A DNA stretch of 64,000 nucleotides from Ruegeria arenilitoris (GTDB taxonomy: Bacteria; Pseudomonadota; Alphaproteobacteria; Rhodobacterales; Rhodobacteraceae), in NCBI RefSeq assembly GCF_013030985.1, contig NZ_WPYP01000002.1, positions 186,001-250,000 on the forward strand, written 5' to 3'. A program made the position numbers and the translations under genes. Under the pieces are notes generated by a model. That model did not search any database. It saw only the letters and a program-made list of their open reading frames with translations, and was not told the DNA's origin. Of the stretch, positions 37,562 through 47,120 are shown in pieces. Numbering within the stretch: position 1 is the first letter of the stretch; each line of letters starts with the position of its first letter.

Positions 37562-39070
37562 TTATTCGCCGCGCGGGAAACGCTGGCTTTCCTCAACGGT
37601 GTTCAGATCCATGTGATTGCGCATGTAGCGTTCGGACGCTTTCTGCAGCGGTTGGTAATCCCACGGGTAATAACCACCCTGCCGCAGCGCCTCGTACACG
37701 ACCCAGCGGCGGGCCTGGCTGGCGCGCACGTCGGCGTCGAATTGGTCGAGGTCCCAGCGGGCTTCGGATTTCGCGCGCAGGGATTCCAGCGTTTCGGCAT
37801 GAGCGGGGTCTTCGGCAAGGTTGACCTGCTCGTGCGGGTCGGCCTCAACGTCGAACAGCTGATCGGGATCCAGCGCGCAACGGTTGTACTTCCACTTACC
37901 GTAGCGCAACGAAACCAGCGGGGCGTAGGACGCCTCGGCCGCGTATTCCATTGCCACCGGCGCGGTCCGCTCGCCCCCTTGCGCCAAAGGCACGAGGTCT
38001 TCGCCGTCCGTCCATGGTGCAATCTCGGCCATGTCCACACCCGCCAGCGCGCCCAATGTGGGCGTTACATCTATCGTCGAAACCGGCGTATCAATGCGCC
38101 CTGCAGGCATGTCAGGCGCCGAGATCATCAGCGGCACACGCGACGAACCTTCGAAGAAGGTCATCTTGAACCACAGACCACGCTCACCCAGCATATCGCC
38201 GTGATCCGAAACGAAGAGGATGATCGCCTCTTGCCGAGTGGTTTCCAGAACCTCGAGAATCTCTCCGATCTTGTCGTCCAGATATGAGATATTGGCGAAA
38301 TACGCGCGGCGCGATTTGCGAATATCTTCTTCAGTGATGTCAAAACTGCGCCAATCGTTGGCATCGAAGATGCGTTTGGAATGCGGGTCCTGATTGTCAT
38401 AGCCCAGGTCCGAGACCTCGGGCAGCAGGTGTTCGCAATCCTCATACAGGTCCCAGTATTTCCGGCGCGCCACATAGGGATCATGCGGATGAGTAAAGCT
38501 GACGGTCACGCACCAGGGGCGGTCATCATTGCCGCGCGCCAGATCATACAGCTTGGCCTTGGCGTTGTAGGCAACCTCGTCGTCATACTCCATCTGGTTC
38601 GAGATTTCGGCCACACCCGCGCCGGTCACCGAGCCCATGTTGTGATACCACCAGTCGATCCGCTCACCCGGCTTGCGGTAATCGGGGGTCCAGCCGAAGT
38701 CGGCGGGATAGATGTCGGTGGTCAGGCGGTCTTCGAACCCGTGTAACTGATCAGGGCCGACGAAATGCATCTTGCCGGACAGGCAGGTGTAATAGCCCGC
38801 GCGGCGTAGGTGGTGCGCATAGGTGGGGATGTCGCTGTTGAACTCAGCGGCGTTGTCATAAACGCCAGTGCGCGAGGGCAGCTGACCGGACATGAAGCTC
38901 GCCCGCCCCGGCGCACACAACGGCGACGCCGTGTAGGTATTGGCAAATCGTGTCGACCGTTCCGCCAGCTTTTTCAGGTTCGGTGCATGCAGCCAGTCTG
39001 CGGGACCGTCGGGAAAGAGGGTACCGTTGAGCTGATCCACCATCAGGATCAGAATGTTGGGTTTTGTCAT
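37562..39070 (-). CDS. betC: Choline-sulfatase
   Basis: 502 residues. Alkaline-phosphatase-fold sulfatase: start NILILMVDQLNGTLFPDG (metal Asp), then SPLCAPGRASFMSGQ. Cys52 of CAPGR is the residue converted to formylglycine by the family. SDHGDMLGERGLWFKMTF holds further metal ligands, and the C-terminal choline-sulfatase domain ends ESQRFPRGE. It hydrolyses choline-O-sulfate to choline and sulfate, feeding BetA. Its ATG overlaps the betI stop (ATGA). No signal peptide, so cytoplasmic; a sulfatase-modifying enzyme must be encoded elsewhere. Confidence 0.94.
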   Translation of the reverse strand: MTKPNILILMVDQLNGTLFPDGPADWLHAPNLKKLAERSTRFANTYTASPLCAPGRASFMSGQLPSRTGVYDNAAEFNSDIPTYAHHLRRAGYYTCLSGKMHFVGPDQLHGFEDRLTTDIYPADFGWTPDYRKPGERIDWWYHNMGSVTGAGVAEISNQMEYDDEVAYNAKAKLYDLARGNDDRPWCVTVSFTHPHDPYVARRKYWDLYEDCEHLLPEVSDLGYDNQDPHSKRIFDANDWRSFDITEEDIRKSRRAYFANISYLDDKIGEILEVLETTRQEAIILFVSDHGDMLGERGLWFKMTFFEGSSRVPLMISAPDMPAGRIDTPVSTIDVTPTLGALAGVDMAEIAPWTDGEDLVPLAQGGERTAPVAMEYAAEASYAPLVSLRYGKWKYNRCALDPDQLFDVEADPHEQVNLAEDPAHAETLESLRAKSEARWDLDQFDADVRASQARRWVVYEALRQGGYYPWDYQPLQKASERYMRNHMDLNTVEESQRFPRGE

Positions 39071-39639
39071 TTTTCAGCCTCGAGCAGAGTGTTGAGAACA
39101 CGCATCGCGTGATCCACCGCCAGTTGGGGTTCCTCAGGGGCGCTGAGCGCAGCGCGAATATACAACCCGTCGATCAGCGCGATCATATTCTCGGCGGCTT
39201 CGACCGGGTCGCTCAGCAACGGGCGCAAAGCGTCAACCAGATTGGACCGGAGGCGCGCCTGATAAATCTGCCACAAACGCAGGGCGTCTTCGTTTGTTTG
39301 GGCCAGAACGTAAAACGTCATCCATGCAGAGATGACGTCAGGCGTAAAACAGGATGGTGCAAAGCAGGCGCGGATGATGGCCTGTGCCCGTTTCTTTGGC
39401 GTGGCTGTCTTCAGCTCCCCCCGCGCCTCGGCCCCAAAATCCGACAGGATGCGACGCATCGCGGCCAGAAATATCTGGTCCTTACCGCCAAAATAGTGAT
39501 GCGCCAGAGCGCTGGACATTCCGGCCCGCTTGGCGATTTGGCTGACAGTCACGTCAAGGGACTTTTTCGACCCAAGCTCGGCGATCGTCGCGCGAACGAT
39601 CGCGTCGCGACGGATTGGCTCCATTCCGAGTTTCGGCAT
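39067..39639 (-). CDS. betI: TetR-family choline-responsive repressor BetI
   Basis: 190 residues. The N-terminal helix-turn-helix (VTVSQIAKRAGMSSALAHHYFGGKDQ) is close to the BetI consensus, including PIRRDAIVRATIAELG at the start. The C-terminal ligand domain has FVLA-like AWMTFYVLAQTNEDALRLW and the conserved IALIDGLYIRAALS. It represses choline genes until choline binds. It is first in the betI-betC-betA operon; a palindrome 46 bp upstream is its probable operator. Confidence 0.9.
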   Translation of the reverse strand: MPKLGMEPIRRDAIVRATIAELGSKKSLDVTVSQIAKRAGMSSALAHHYFGGKDQIFLAAMRRILSDFGAEARGELKTATPKKRAQAIIRACFAPSCFTPDVISAWMTFYVLAQTNEDALRLWQIYQARLRSNLVDALRPLLSDPVEAAENMIALIDGLYIRAALSAPEEPQLAVDHAMRVLNTLLEAEK

Positions 39640-39685
39640 AGCTGTCCCCTCCCAACGATAAGTGGGAAAACGCTACGGGGTTTTT

Positions 39686-39699
39686 ATTGACTCGTCAAT
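39686..39699. promoter_or_regulatory. Candidate BetI operator
   Basis: ATTGAC-TC-GTCAAT, a perfect 6-2-6 inverted repeat in an AT-rich stretch upstream of betI. On the minus strand it contains TTGACG, which can be the -35 of the betI promoter, so bound BetI would block RNA polymerase. Confidence 0.6.
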
Positions 39700-39728
39700 T
39701 AATAACCGTACTCGCGCGCTGAATACCG

Positions 39729-40637
39729 CTAAATCTTGGGCGCAATACTGGGAGTGGTCAGGTTGCTGCGGTTCAAAATCGCCTCGCGCCAGGCGATGAA
39801 GCTGACGGCCGACAGGATCAGTGTACCACCGGCGACGACCCAGATATCGACGCTTTCGTGAAAGACCAACGCCCCCAGCAACGTGGCCCAGATCAGTTGC
39901 AGGAAGGTTACCGGTTGCGTAACCGCCACAGGTGCCGCTTTCAGCGCTATCGTCATGAAATAGTGCCCCGCTGTGGCAAAGCTGGCGACCAGAAACAGAA
40001 CGCCCAGATCGCGCAGGCTGGGCGGCGTCCAGACCGCCACCGCAAACGGGATCAGGGCAATCGTCACCCAGATCGACATATGCGCCACGACGACCGACGG
40101 CGGAAGATCCCGCACAAGCGCCTTGGCAATCAGGTAAGAGCCGCCTAGCGCCAGAGACGTACCCAGCATGGTCAGGTGGCCTGCCGAAATCTCGCGGAAA
40201 CCGGGGCGCAGAATGATGAGGACGCCAATTATCGCCACACAGATCGCGGCAATCCGGCGAAAAGCCAGCTTCTCGCCCAGAAACAGCGCCGCACCCAAGG
40301 TGACATAGACGGGCGTCATGTAGTTCATCGCGGTGACTTCGGCCAAGGGTATCTGTGTCATCGAGAAAAACCACAGCATCACTGCCACGGCGTGCACGAT
40401 CCCGCGTATTCCGAACAGGGTCAGGTGTCGTCGTGTCAGATGTGTTGTCAGGACAAGCCGCAGGGCTGGCAGCAGAAAGACCAGACCAAAGACGAACCGA
40501 ATAAACGCCGCCTGAATCGGGTCCATCGTCGAGCCCAGAGACTTGACCAGCGCGGTCATGACAACAAAGGACACCCCGGCAGCGAACATCCAGAACATGC
40601 CCACCAATGGGCGGTAAGTCGGGGCAAGAGTTGTCAT
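39729..40637 (-). CDS. EamA/DMT family permease
   Basis: 302 residues from the ATG at 40637, with ten membrane segments in two EamA repeats. Repeat 1: PLVGMFWMFAAGVSFVVMTA, AFIRFVFGLVFLLPAL and LAEVTAMNYMTPVYVTLGAA. Repeat 2: LGTSLALGGSYLIAKAL and VTFLQLIWATLLGALVFHES. The family exports or imports metabolites; the RhaT/RarD-like type has no fixed substrate. It shares a strand with argO, whose stop it nearly meets, so co-transcription is likely. Confidence 0.82.
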   Translation of the reverse strand: MTTLAPTYRPLVGMFWMFAAGVSFVVMTALVKSLGSTMDPIQAAFIRFVFGLVFLLPALRLVLTTHLTRRHLTLFGIRGIVHAVAVMLWFFSMTQIPLAEVTAMNYMTPVYVTLGAALFLGEKLAFRRIAAICVAIIGVLIILRPGFREISAGHLTMLGTSLALGGSYLIAKALVRDLPPSVVVAHMSIWVTIALIPFAVAVWTPPSLRDLGVLFLVASFATAGHYFMTIALKAAPVAVTQPVTFLQLIWATLLGALVFHESVDIWVVAGGTLILSAVSFIAWREAILNRSNLTTPSIAPKI

Positions 40638-40678
40638 GTTAAAGGGTTGAACACCGAAACCCCAGCCGGGGCAACCCG

Positions 40679-41278
40679 TCACATCACCACAAGTTTGAGA
40701 GCAATCCCCAGCATGACCACCCCAATCACAACATCCAGAACCTGCCAGGCGCGCGGGCGGGCGAAGACAGGGGACAGAACTCCGGCCCCATAGCCCAAGG
40801 AAAAGAAGAACACGAAACTGGACGACATCGCGCCCAGCGCAAAGGCCATGCGGTCATCATACTGGGCCGAGATTGACCCGATCAGAACAACCGTATCCAG
40901 ATAGACATGTGGATTCAGCCAGGTGAAGGCCAAAACGGTCAGCAGTACCGACCTCAGGCTGGCACGCTGACCTTCGGCAACGTCCATCACCGCGCCTCCG
41001 CGCCAGGCCGATTGCAGGCTGCGCAGGCCGTACCAAGTCAGGAAGATCGCGCCGCCGTAGCGCATGACCGTTTCGAACCAGGGCGCTGCCGACGCCAGCG
41101 CGCCGAACCCCGCCACACCTGCCGCGATCAGGATGGCGTCGGACACTGCGCAAGTCAGGCACAGAGGCAGCACATGCTCGCGCCGCAAGCCCTGACGCAG
41201 CACAAAGGCGTTCTGCGCTCCGATGGCAAGGATCAGGCTAAAGCCCAATGCGAAGCCTGCGATCAGGGATGTAGACAT
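40679..41278 (-). CDS. argO: Arginine/lysine exporter ArgO (LysE family)
   Basis: 199 residues from the ATG at 41278 (AGGAGG close upstream). LysE hallmarks: LIAGFALGFSLILAIGAQNAFVLRQGL at the start (read in two parts: LIAGFALGFSLILAIGAQ and NAFVLRQGL), CLTCAVSDAILIAAGVAGFG, then FTWLNPHVYLDTVVLIG in TM4. Six membrane segments. It exports basic amino acids and prevents their toxic build-up. It is divergent from argP, the classical partner, across 87 bp. Confidence 0.88.
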   Translation of the reverse strand: MSTSLIAGFALGFSLILAIGAQNAFVLRQGLRREHVLPLCLTCAVSDAILIAAGVAGFGALASAAPWFETVMRYGGAIFLTWYGLRSLQSAWRGGAVMDVAEGQRASLRSVLLTVLAFTWLNPHVYLDTVVLIGSISAQYDDRMAFALGAMSSSFVFFFSLGYGAGVLSPVFARPRAWQVLDVVIGVVMLGIALKLVVM

Positions 41279-41365
41279 GTGACCTCCTGTGGTTTCGAGG
41301 CATTGACTACGGCTATTGTGGTCTTCTATCAAATTAAAGATGTTGACCTCAGTTAAGTTTACCTA

Positions 41366-42256
41366 ATGCTGCTTGATCCCAATCACCTGTCGGCGCTGTC
41401 TTCCATTCTGCGCCACGGCAGCTTTGAAGCCGCCGCAGCCGAATTGGCCGTGACGCCCTCGGCCATATCGCAACGGATCAAGGCGCTGGAGGATCGCGTT
41501 GGCGCGGCCCTGATCCATCGCGGCACGCCCTGCACGGGGACCCCGGCCGGACTGCGGATTGCGCAACATGCCGAGGATATCGGGCTACTTGAGGCCAAAC
41601 TGGCTCGGGAGCTGACTCTGAACCAGGCAAGTGGCCCGGCCCGCGTCCGCGTGGCCGTTCCCGCTGACGTTCTGGCGACGTGGTTCATCGATGCCATGGC
41701 ACAGGTTGATGGATTGCTGTTCGATCTTGTGGTCGACGATCAGGACCATTCCGCGGAATGGCTACGGCGCGGAGAGGTCAGCGCCGCCATCACGGTGGGC
41801 AGCCAACTGGTGGCGGGCTGCGATGCCTTGGATTTGGGGGCACTGCGTTATATCGCGACTGCAAGTCCGGATTTCATGAACAAGTGGTTTGCCGATGGGG
41901 TGAACGCGGGCTCGTTGGCCGAGGCGCCCTGCCTGACCTTCAACCGCAAAGACGGCCTGCAGAAATCGTGGATCACCGAACAGACCGGCCAACGGATTGC
42001 TCCGCCCTCGCATTTCCTGCCCTCACCGCAAGGGTTCGTAGACGCGGCCATTGCCGGGATGGGCTGGGGCATGAACCCGATCGGGTTGGCACAGCAGGCG
42101 TTGGATGACGGGCGATTGGTTTCGTTGCTGCCCGACGCGCCTCTGGACGTACCGCTGACATGGCAGGTGGGCCGTGTTTTGTCCCCTGCGCTGGCCCCGC
42201 TGACCGGTGCGGTCAAACGGGGTGCGGCACAGGCGCTGCTGACCACTCAGCGCTGA
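41366..42256 (+). CDS. argP: LysR-family regulator ArgP
   Basis: 296 residues. N-terminal winged helix: LLDPNHLSALSSILRHGSFE, then AAAELAVTPSAISQRIKALE and GAALIHRGTPCTGTPAG, which is diagnostic of ArgP/LysG. The C-terminal periplasmic-binding-like domain carries the basic amino-acid pocket. It activates argO when Arg or Lys accumulates. The 87-bp intergenic space contains an AT-rich segment (about 41325-41360) where it would bind. The ribosome site is weak. Confidence 0.9.
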   Translation: MLLDPNHLSALSSILRHGSFEAAAAELAVTPSAISQRIKALEDRVGAALIHRGTPCTGTPAGLRIAQHAEDIGLLEAKLARELTLNQASGPARVRVAVPADVLATWFIDAMAQVDGLLFDLVVDDQDHSAEWLRRGEVSAAITVGSQLVAGCDALDLGALRYIATASPDFMNKWFADGVNAGSLAEAPCLTFNRKDGLQKSWITEQTGQRIAPPSHFLPSPQGFVDAAIAGMGWGMNPIGLAQQALDDGRLVSLLPDAPLDVPLTWQVGRVLSPALAPLTGAVKRGAAQALLTTQR

Positions 42257-42265
42257 TGGAACGTC

Positions 42266-43531
42266 TCAGGCCGCCTCAGGCTTCTTTGTGTTCGGCAACA
42301 CCACCCGGTAACAGGTGACGGCAGCAAACAGGCTGACGAGCACGATGAAGAAAACCGCCCAGGCGACCTCGTGTATATGCGCGACCGCCGCCAGTGCGGC
42401 CGACAGGGTAACCGCTGTAATCCGACAAATGCTCTTGATCGCAGCCGCGCCTTTGACACGCTGATCTTTGGGGGCCACGTCCCAAAAATACAGTTTCCTC
42501 GCCCCGCTGATGCCCGTCACGGCCACGGTGACAATGAACAGCGCCACCGCGTGAAGATGCACTGCGTGGTCGATCCCCAGAAAATGCACCGCCAACAGCG
42601 TACCCCCGGTGAAGGCCACCATCAGGTTGCCCACCACCATCACTGCGCGGTGCGATTTCAAATTGACCAACTGCCACAAGGGGGCCGAGACCAGATACCC
42701 CGACGCGGATGAGATGATCATGGCCGTCAGACCTTTGGCTGACGCGTGATGCGCTTCGGCCGCGATCAGGGCAAAGAACGGCACCGACAGGGACACCACG
42801 ACCAAAGGTAGGCGCATCACCATGTAGCGGCGGAACCAGGCCTGATCGAACATGGCAATGATATCGGTGAAATTCTCCGAGAGCTTTCGTTTCCGCACAG
42901 CCGGGGCGTCACCCTTGTCCTCAGTCTTCTTGGCGGTCTCAGCCATGGCCAGAATGCACAAGCCTGACAGAACGAAGAACGTGACCGAGACGGCAATCAC
43001 CGCGGAATGGCGTGAAAAGGGCGGGTTTTCTTTAGTGATCTCATGCACCAGCAGGGCCAGCCCGATGGCCCCCAACCCGCCGATGCCCAGTTGCAGGTAA
43101 TGCAGGACCATCCGCGATTTGGAATGCACGTGATCGCCGATGAGGTCAGTGTACATCAACGACTGTATCTCTTCGATCAGACCAATCAGAAAGAACGCCG
43201 CGACGAAGGCCATGCCAATGGCGGGAACCACTCCGGTCGATGCCACCACCACCGCCATTACAAGGCAGGCACCGATGGCGATTTCGGTCAGGGCAATCCC
43301 GCGTTTCTTCTGTTGGCGGGCCGCAATCGGCTGCGCCAGAAACACGTCCGAAATCATACTGCCCGCCATCCGGATCGATACCAGAGCCCCGGCAATGAAC
43401 ATCGGCAACTCCAGCGATACGGCCAGAAACGGCAGTACCACGGAGGGGCTGCCCAGCGTCCAAGCGACCTGAGACAGAATGCTCTGCCCGGCCAGAACCG
43501 GAATGTTCCGCTTGGGTATGGCGTCGGTCAT
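42266..43531 (-). CDS. MFS-type membrane transporter
   Basis: 421 residues from the ATG at 43531; upstream in-frame codons to 43741 read as non-coding. About 12 membrane segments (SILSQVAWTLGSPSVVLPFL, LTEIAIGACLVMAVVVASTG, VPFFALIAAEAHHASAKGL and others), with a cytoplasmic loop (KKTEDKGDAPAVRKRKL) in the middle. VSIRMAGSMISDVFLAQPIA resembles an MFS loop between TM2 and TM3, but motif A is degenerate. I cannot name a substrate. It converges with argP and stands alone; the next gene upstream is the terminator-bounded yebC. Confidence 0.75.
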   Translation of the reverse strand: MTDAIPKRNIPVLAGQSILSQVAWTLGSPSVVLPFLAVSLELPMFIAGALVSIRMAGSMISDVFLAQPIAARQQKKRGIALTEIAIGACLVMAVVVASTGVVPAIGMAFVAAFFLIGLIEEIQSLMYTDLIGDHVHSKSRMVLHYLQLGIGGLGAIGLALLVHEITKENPPFSRHSAVIAVSVTFFVLSGLCILAMAETAKKTEDKGDAPAVRKRKLSENFTDIIAMFDQAWFRRYMVMRLPLVVVSLSVPFFALIAAEAHHASAKGLTAMIISSASGYLVSAPLWQLVNLKSHRAVMVVGNLMVAFTGGTLLAVHFLGIDHAVHLHAVALFIVTVAVTGISGARKLYFWDVAPKDQRVKGAAAIKSICRITAVTLSAALAAVAHIHEVAWAVFFIVLVSLFAAVTCYRVVLPNTKKPEAA

Positions 43532-43624
43532 ACGATCACTTGTTTCATCTGCCCCACGGAAAGAACTGCCTGCCAGCCTATAGGGTTCCGGACAACCGGC
43601 CAAGAAGCACATGAACGGAAAAAG

Positions 43625-43650
43625 AAAAACCCGACCAAGGGCCGGGTTTT
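43625..43650 (-). terminator. Rho-independent terminator of yebC
   Basis: AAAACCCG (43626-43633) pairs with CGGGTTTT (43643-43650), with a nine-base loop. On the minus strand it is followed by a T-rich run (TTTTTCTTTTTCC). It lies 24 bp beyond the yebC stop. Confidence 0.88.
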
Positions 43651-43673
43651 CAAAGACTGCTGTTCGGCGCGGA

Positions 43674-44414
43674 TCAGAGCTGCGCCATGACCTCGTCCGT
43701 GGCTTCGAAGTTGGTGGTGACGCGCTGCACGTCATCGTCATCTTCCAACGCGTCGACCAGCTTCATCAGCTTTTGCATGTCGTCCAGACCCAGCTCGGTC
43801 GTTGTGGTCGGTTTCCAGACCAGCTTGGTCGACTCGGTCTCACCCAGCGCTGCTTCCAGTGCGTTCGACACGTCATTCAGATCAGTATCGGCGCACCAGA
43901 TGATGTGCCCTTCGTCCGAGCTTTCGACATCTTCGGCACCCGCCTCGATGGCTGCTTCGAACACGGTGTCGGCATCGCCGACAGCGGCGGAGTAAACCAC
44001 CTCACCCTTGCGTTCGAACAAGAACCCGACCGAGCCGGTCTCGCCCAGATTGCCGCCGTTCTTCGAGAAGGTCGAGCGCACGGTCGAAGCGGTCCGGTTG
44101 CGGTTGTCGGTCATCGTCTCAACGATGACGGCCACACCGTTCGGGCCATAGCCCTCGTACCGGATTTCTTCGTAATCGTCGCCTTCGCCTGCAACCGACT
44201 TCTTGATCGCGCGGTCGATCACGTCCTTGGGGACCGAGTTCGACTTGGCTTCTTTAACGGCCAGACGCAGGCGCGGGTTCTTGTCGGGATCGGGGTCGCC
44301 CATCTTGGCGGCGACGGTGATCTCTTTCGACAGCTTGGAAAACAGTTTGGATCGCGCGGCGTCCTGACGCCCCTTGCGGTGCTGGATGTTGGCCCATTTG
44401 GAATGGCCTGCCAT
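43674..44414 (-). CDS. yebC: YebC/PmpR family regulator
   Basis: 246 residues of the standard YebC three-domain form: [20 protein letters not shown] at the start, then [54 protein letters not shown] and the last domain with [20 protein letters not shown]. YebC-type proteins have been described as DNA-binding regulators and, more recently, as ribosome-associated factors that help translation of proline-rich stretches. GAGGA precedes the ATG. There is no ruvC/ruvA neighbour, which is common elsewhere. Confidence 0.93.
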   Translation of the reverse strand: MAGHSKWANIQHRKGRQDAARSKLFSKLSKEITVAAKMGDPDPDKNPRLRLAVKEAKSNSVPKDVIDRAIKKSVAGEGDDYEEIRYEGYGPNGVAVIVETMTDNRNRTASTVRSTFSKNGGNLGETGSVGFLFERKGEVVYSAAVGDADTVFEAAIEAGAEDVESSDEGHIIWCADTDLNDVSNALEAALGETESTKLVWKPTTTTELGLDDMQKLMKLVDALEDDDDVQRVTTNFEATDEVMAQL

Positions 44415-44524
44415 GTTGCGTCCTCGTGATAGTGATTGCGTATTCGGCGCTCATATAGACGTTTGCGGGGCTTGGGATCAAGAGAGCGGCTTGTTCAAGA
44501 CCGCCGTGCGGGTATGGTGGCGGC

Positions 44525-46297
44525 ATGACGACAGATCAGATTATTCTTTTTGCCCTTTTCGCCACTGTATTCGGAATGCTCCTCTGGGGGCGCTTTCGTT
44601 ATGATCTTGTGGCCTTTTCCGCGCTGTTGATTGGGGTCGTGCTAGGGGTTGTGCCCGTAGACGACGCTTTTGCCGGGTTTGGCCATCCGGCGACCATAAT
44701 TGTGGCGCTGGTTCTGGTCGTGTCGGCCGGGTTGGTCCGGTCGGGCGCTGTGTTCCTGATCACCCGCACTCTGGTCGATGCCTCGCGTGGCCTTGGCGCG
44801 CATATCGCACTGATGGGCGGCATTGGCGCGGTTCTGTCGGCCTTCATGAACAACGTCGCCGCACTAGCGCTGCTGATGCCGGTCGATATCCAGACCGCGC
44901 GCAAGGCGGGGCGGTCGGTGGGCCTGACCCTGATGCCGCTGAGCTTTGCCACCATTCTGGGCGGCATGGCGACGCTGATCGGCACGCCTCCGAACATCAT
45001 CATCGCCTCAATCCGGCAAGAGACATTGGGCGAGCCGTTCAAGATGTTCGATTTCGCCCCGGTCGGTGGGTTGGCAGCGATTGCCGGGCTGGCCTTTGTC
45101 TCACTGATCGGGTGGCGGTTGATCCCGAACCGGGGTCCGCAGGAAGAGACCTCCGAGGCGCTGGCGGAATATATCGCCGAACTGACCGTCCCCCCGGAAT
45201 CGCCGCATATCGGCAAGCGGGTGAGCGAGCTTTATGAGGCCGCCGAGAAGTCCGACGTTGCCATCCTCGGCCTGATCCGGGACGGCAAGCGGCGCTATGG
45301 CCGCTCCGCCCATGCCACGCTGAAACAGGGCGACGCGCTGGTGCTTGAGGCCCGACCCGAGGCGCTGGATGAATTTCGCGCGGCACTTAACCTCGATTTC
45401 TCGGACACACGGCGGCAGGAATTGCTGACCGCCGAAGGCGACGGGCTGGAAGTGATCGAGGTCGTCGCCCCCGAAAGTTCCCGCATCACCGGACGCACGG
45501 CGCAAGGGCTGGGCTTGGCCTGGCGACAAAGCACCGTGCTGATGGGTATCTCACGCCAGGGCCGCCGCATCACCGAACAGGTCCGCAAGACCGAGGTTGA
45601 GGCGGGCGATATCCTGCTTCTGCTTTGCCCGCGTGACCGAAGCGTGGATGTGACCGAGTGGCTGCGTTGTCTGCCACTGGCCGAGCGTGGCCTGAACGTC
45701 ACCGCCAATGACAAGGCCTGGCTGGCCATCGGACTGTTTGCAGCCGCCGTGCTGGCGGCCAGTGTTGGGCTGATCTATTTGCCGATTGCGTTGGGGCTGG
45801 TCGTGGTAGGCTATGTGTTGACCAAGATCATGCCGATTGCCGATCTCTACAACCATATCGAATGGCCGGTCGTGGTGCTTTTGGGCTCGATGATTCCACT
45901 GGGCAGCGCGTTAGAGACCTCGGGCGGCACCGAGTTGATCGCCAATGCGCTGGTGCAACTGACCGACGGGTTGCCCGCCTGGGCCATTCTGACGGTGCTG
46001 ATGATCGTCACCATGACCCTGTCGGACGTGCTGAACAACACCGCCACCGCCATCGTTGCCGCCCCGGTCGGTATCCAGATGGCGCGGACGCTCGAGGTTT
46101 CACCCGACCCGTTCCTGATGACGGTCGCCGTTGCGGCCTCGGCCGCGTTCCTCACGCCGATCGGGCATAAGAACAATACGCTGGTTCTTGGCCCCGGCGG
46201 CTATCGCTTTGGTGACTATTGGCGCATGGGGCTGCCGCTGGAAATCCTCATCGTCGCGGTTTCCATTCCCGCCATTCTTGTCTTCTGGCCGCTTTGA
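44525..46297 (+). CDS. SLC13-type permease with RCK domains (first copy)
   Basis: 590 residues. N-terminal membrane part: FALFATVFGMLLWGRFRYDL, the GFGHPATIIVALVLVVSAGL segment, ALLMPVDIQTARKAGRS and the hairpin ATLIGTPPNIIIASI. Two cytoplasmic RCK_C (TrkA-C) domains occupy about residues 205-390. The C-terminal half has TLSDVLNNTATAIVAAPVGI and FLTPIGHKNNTLVLGPGGY. The family carries sodium-coupled di/tricarboxylate or sulfate; RCK domains suggest ligand gating. A second gene of the same layout is at 50196. The GATase gene follows after 16 bp. Confidence 0.85.
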   Translation: MTTDQIILFALFATVFGMLLWGRFRYDLVAFSALLIGVVLGVVPVDDAFAGFGHPATIIVALVLVVSAGLVRSGAVFLITRTLVDASRGLGAHIALMGGIGAVLSAFMNNVAALALLMPVDIQTARKAGRSVGLTLMPLSFATILGGMATLIGTPPNIIIASIRQETLGEPFKMFDFAPVGGLAAIAGLAFVSLIGWRLIPNRGPQEETSEALAEYIAELTVPPESPHIGKRVSELYEAAEKSDVAILGLIRDGKRRYGRSAHATLKQGDALVLEARPEALDEFRAALNLDFSDTRRQELLTAEGDGLEVIEVVAPESSRITGRTAQGLGLAWRQSTVLMGISRQGRRITEQVRKTEVEAGDILLLLCPRDRSVDVTEWLRCLPLAERGLNVTANDKAWLAIGLFAAAVLAASVGLIYLPIALGLVVVGYVLTKIMPIADLYNHIEWPVVVLLGSMIPLGSALETSGGTELIANALVQLTDGLPAWAILTVLMIVTMTLSDVLNNTATAIVAAPVGIQMARTLEVSPDPFLMTVAVAASAAFLTPIGHKNNTLVLGPGGYRFGDYWRMGLPLEILIVAVSIPAILVFWPL

Positions 46298-46313
46298 CGG
46301 GTAAAGGCAGCGC

Positions 46314-47048
46314 ATGAAACGATTTCTGATCCTGCAACTGCGCCCCGAAACCGAGGCGTCGGACGCCGAATACGCCTCGATCCTCGATAAGACCGGCCTA
46401 TCGCCGGACCAGACCCATCGCATCCGTCTGGACTGCGAGGACCTGCCCGCAGGGCTGAATGTTACGGACTATGCCGGAGTGATCGTCGGTGGCGGCCCCG
46501 GCTGCGTCAGTGACGACCCGGCCACGAAATCCCCAATGGATGCCCGCATCGAAGCGGCCATCATGGGTCTGATGCCGCAGATCACCGCGAAGGATCACCC
46601 GTTCATGGGCTGTTGTTATGGTCTGGGCATTCTGGCCGCGCATCTGGACGGCGACGTCAGCAAGGACCAGTACGGAGAACCCGTCGGTCCCTCGACCTGT
46701 CATCTGACCGAAGACGGCGCGCGCGATCCGTTGACTGCCGGGCTGGATCAGACGTTCGACGCTTTCGTCGGCCATAAAGAGGCTGTGCAGACCCTGCCCG
46801 ACGGGTGCGTTCACCTTGTCGCCTCGGACCCCTGCCCGTTTCAGATGATCCGCTGGGGCCAGAACGTCTATGCCACGCAATTCCACCCCGAGGCCAACGC
46901 CCGCGACTTTGAAGAGCGCATCAATATCTACAAGCACCACGGCTATTTCCCGCCTGACGACGCGCAGCGCCTGATCGATATCTGTCACGCGGCCGACGTT
47001 ACCCAGCCCGGCGAAATCCTGCGCCGTTTTACCCAGCGCTACGGATGA
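46314..47048 (+). CDS. Class-I glutamine amidotransferase-like protein
   Basis: 244 residues. GMP-synthase-type GATase1 fold: GVIVGGGPGCVSDDP, nucleophile elbow FMGCCYGLGILAAHL (Cys in GCCYG), then WGQNVYATQFHPEANARDFE with the catalytic His and Glu. The triad is complete. It would release ammonia from glutamine or hydrolyse a gamma-glutamyl compound; no partner synthase domain is attached. Related proteins include PuuD-like and YfeJ-like hydrolases. It is close behind the SLC13 permease, so it may act on an imported compound. Confidence 0.83.
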   Translation: MKRFLILQLRPETEASDAEYASILDKTGLSPDQTHRIRLDCEDLPAGLNVTDYAGVIVGGGPGCVSDDPATKSPMDARIEAAIMGLMPQITAKDHPFMGCCYGLGILAAHLDGDVSKDQYGEPVGPSTCHLTEDGARDPLTAGLDQTFDAFVGHKEAVQTLPDGCVHLVASDPCPFQMIRWGQNVYATQFHPEANARDFEERINIYKHHGYFPPDDAQRLIDICHAADVTQPGEILRRFTQRYG

Positions 47049-47120
47049 CCCAACGGCGCGGTTGCCTGTAACTTCGCCCCTCGCATAGGCTGGTCCGAAC
47101 GGCTTTGGGAGGAGTTGTTT

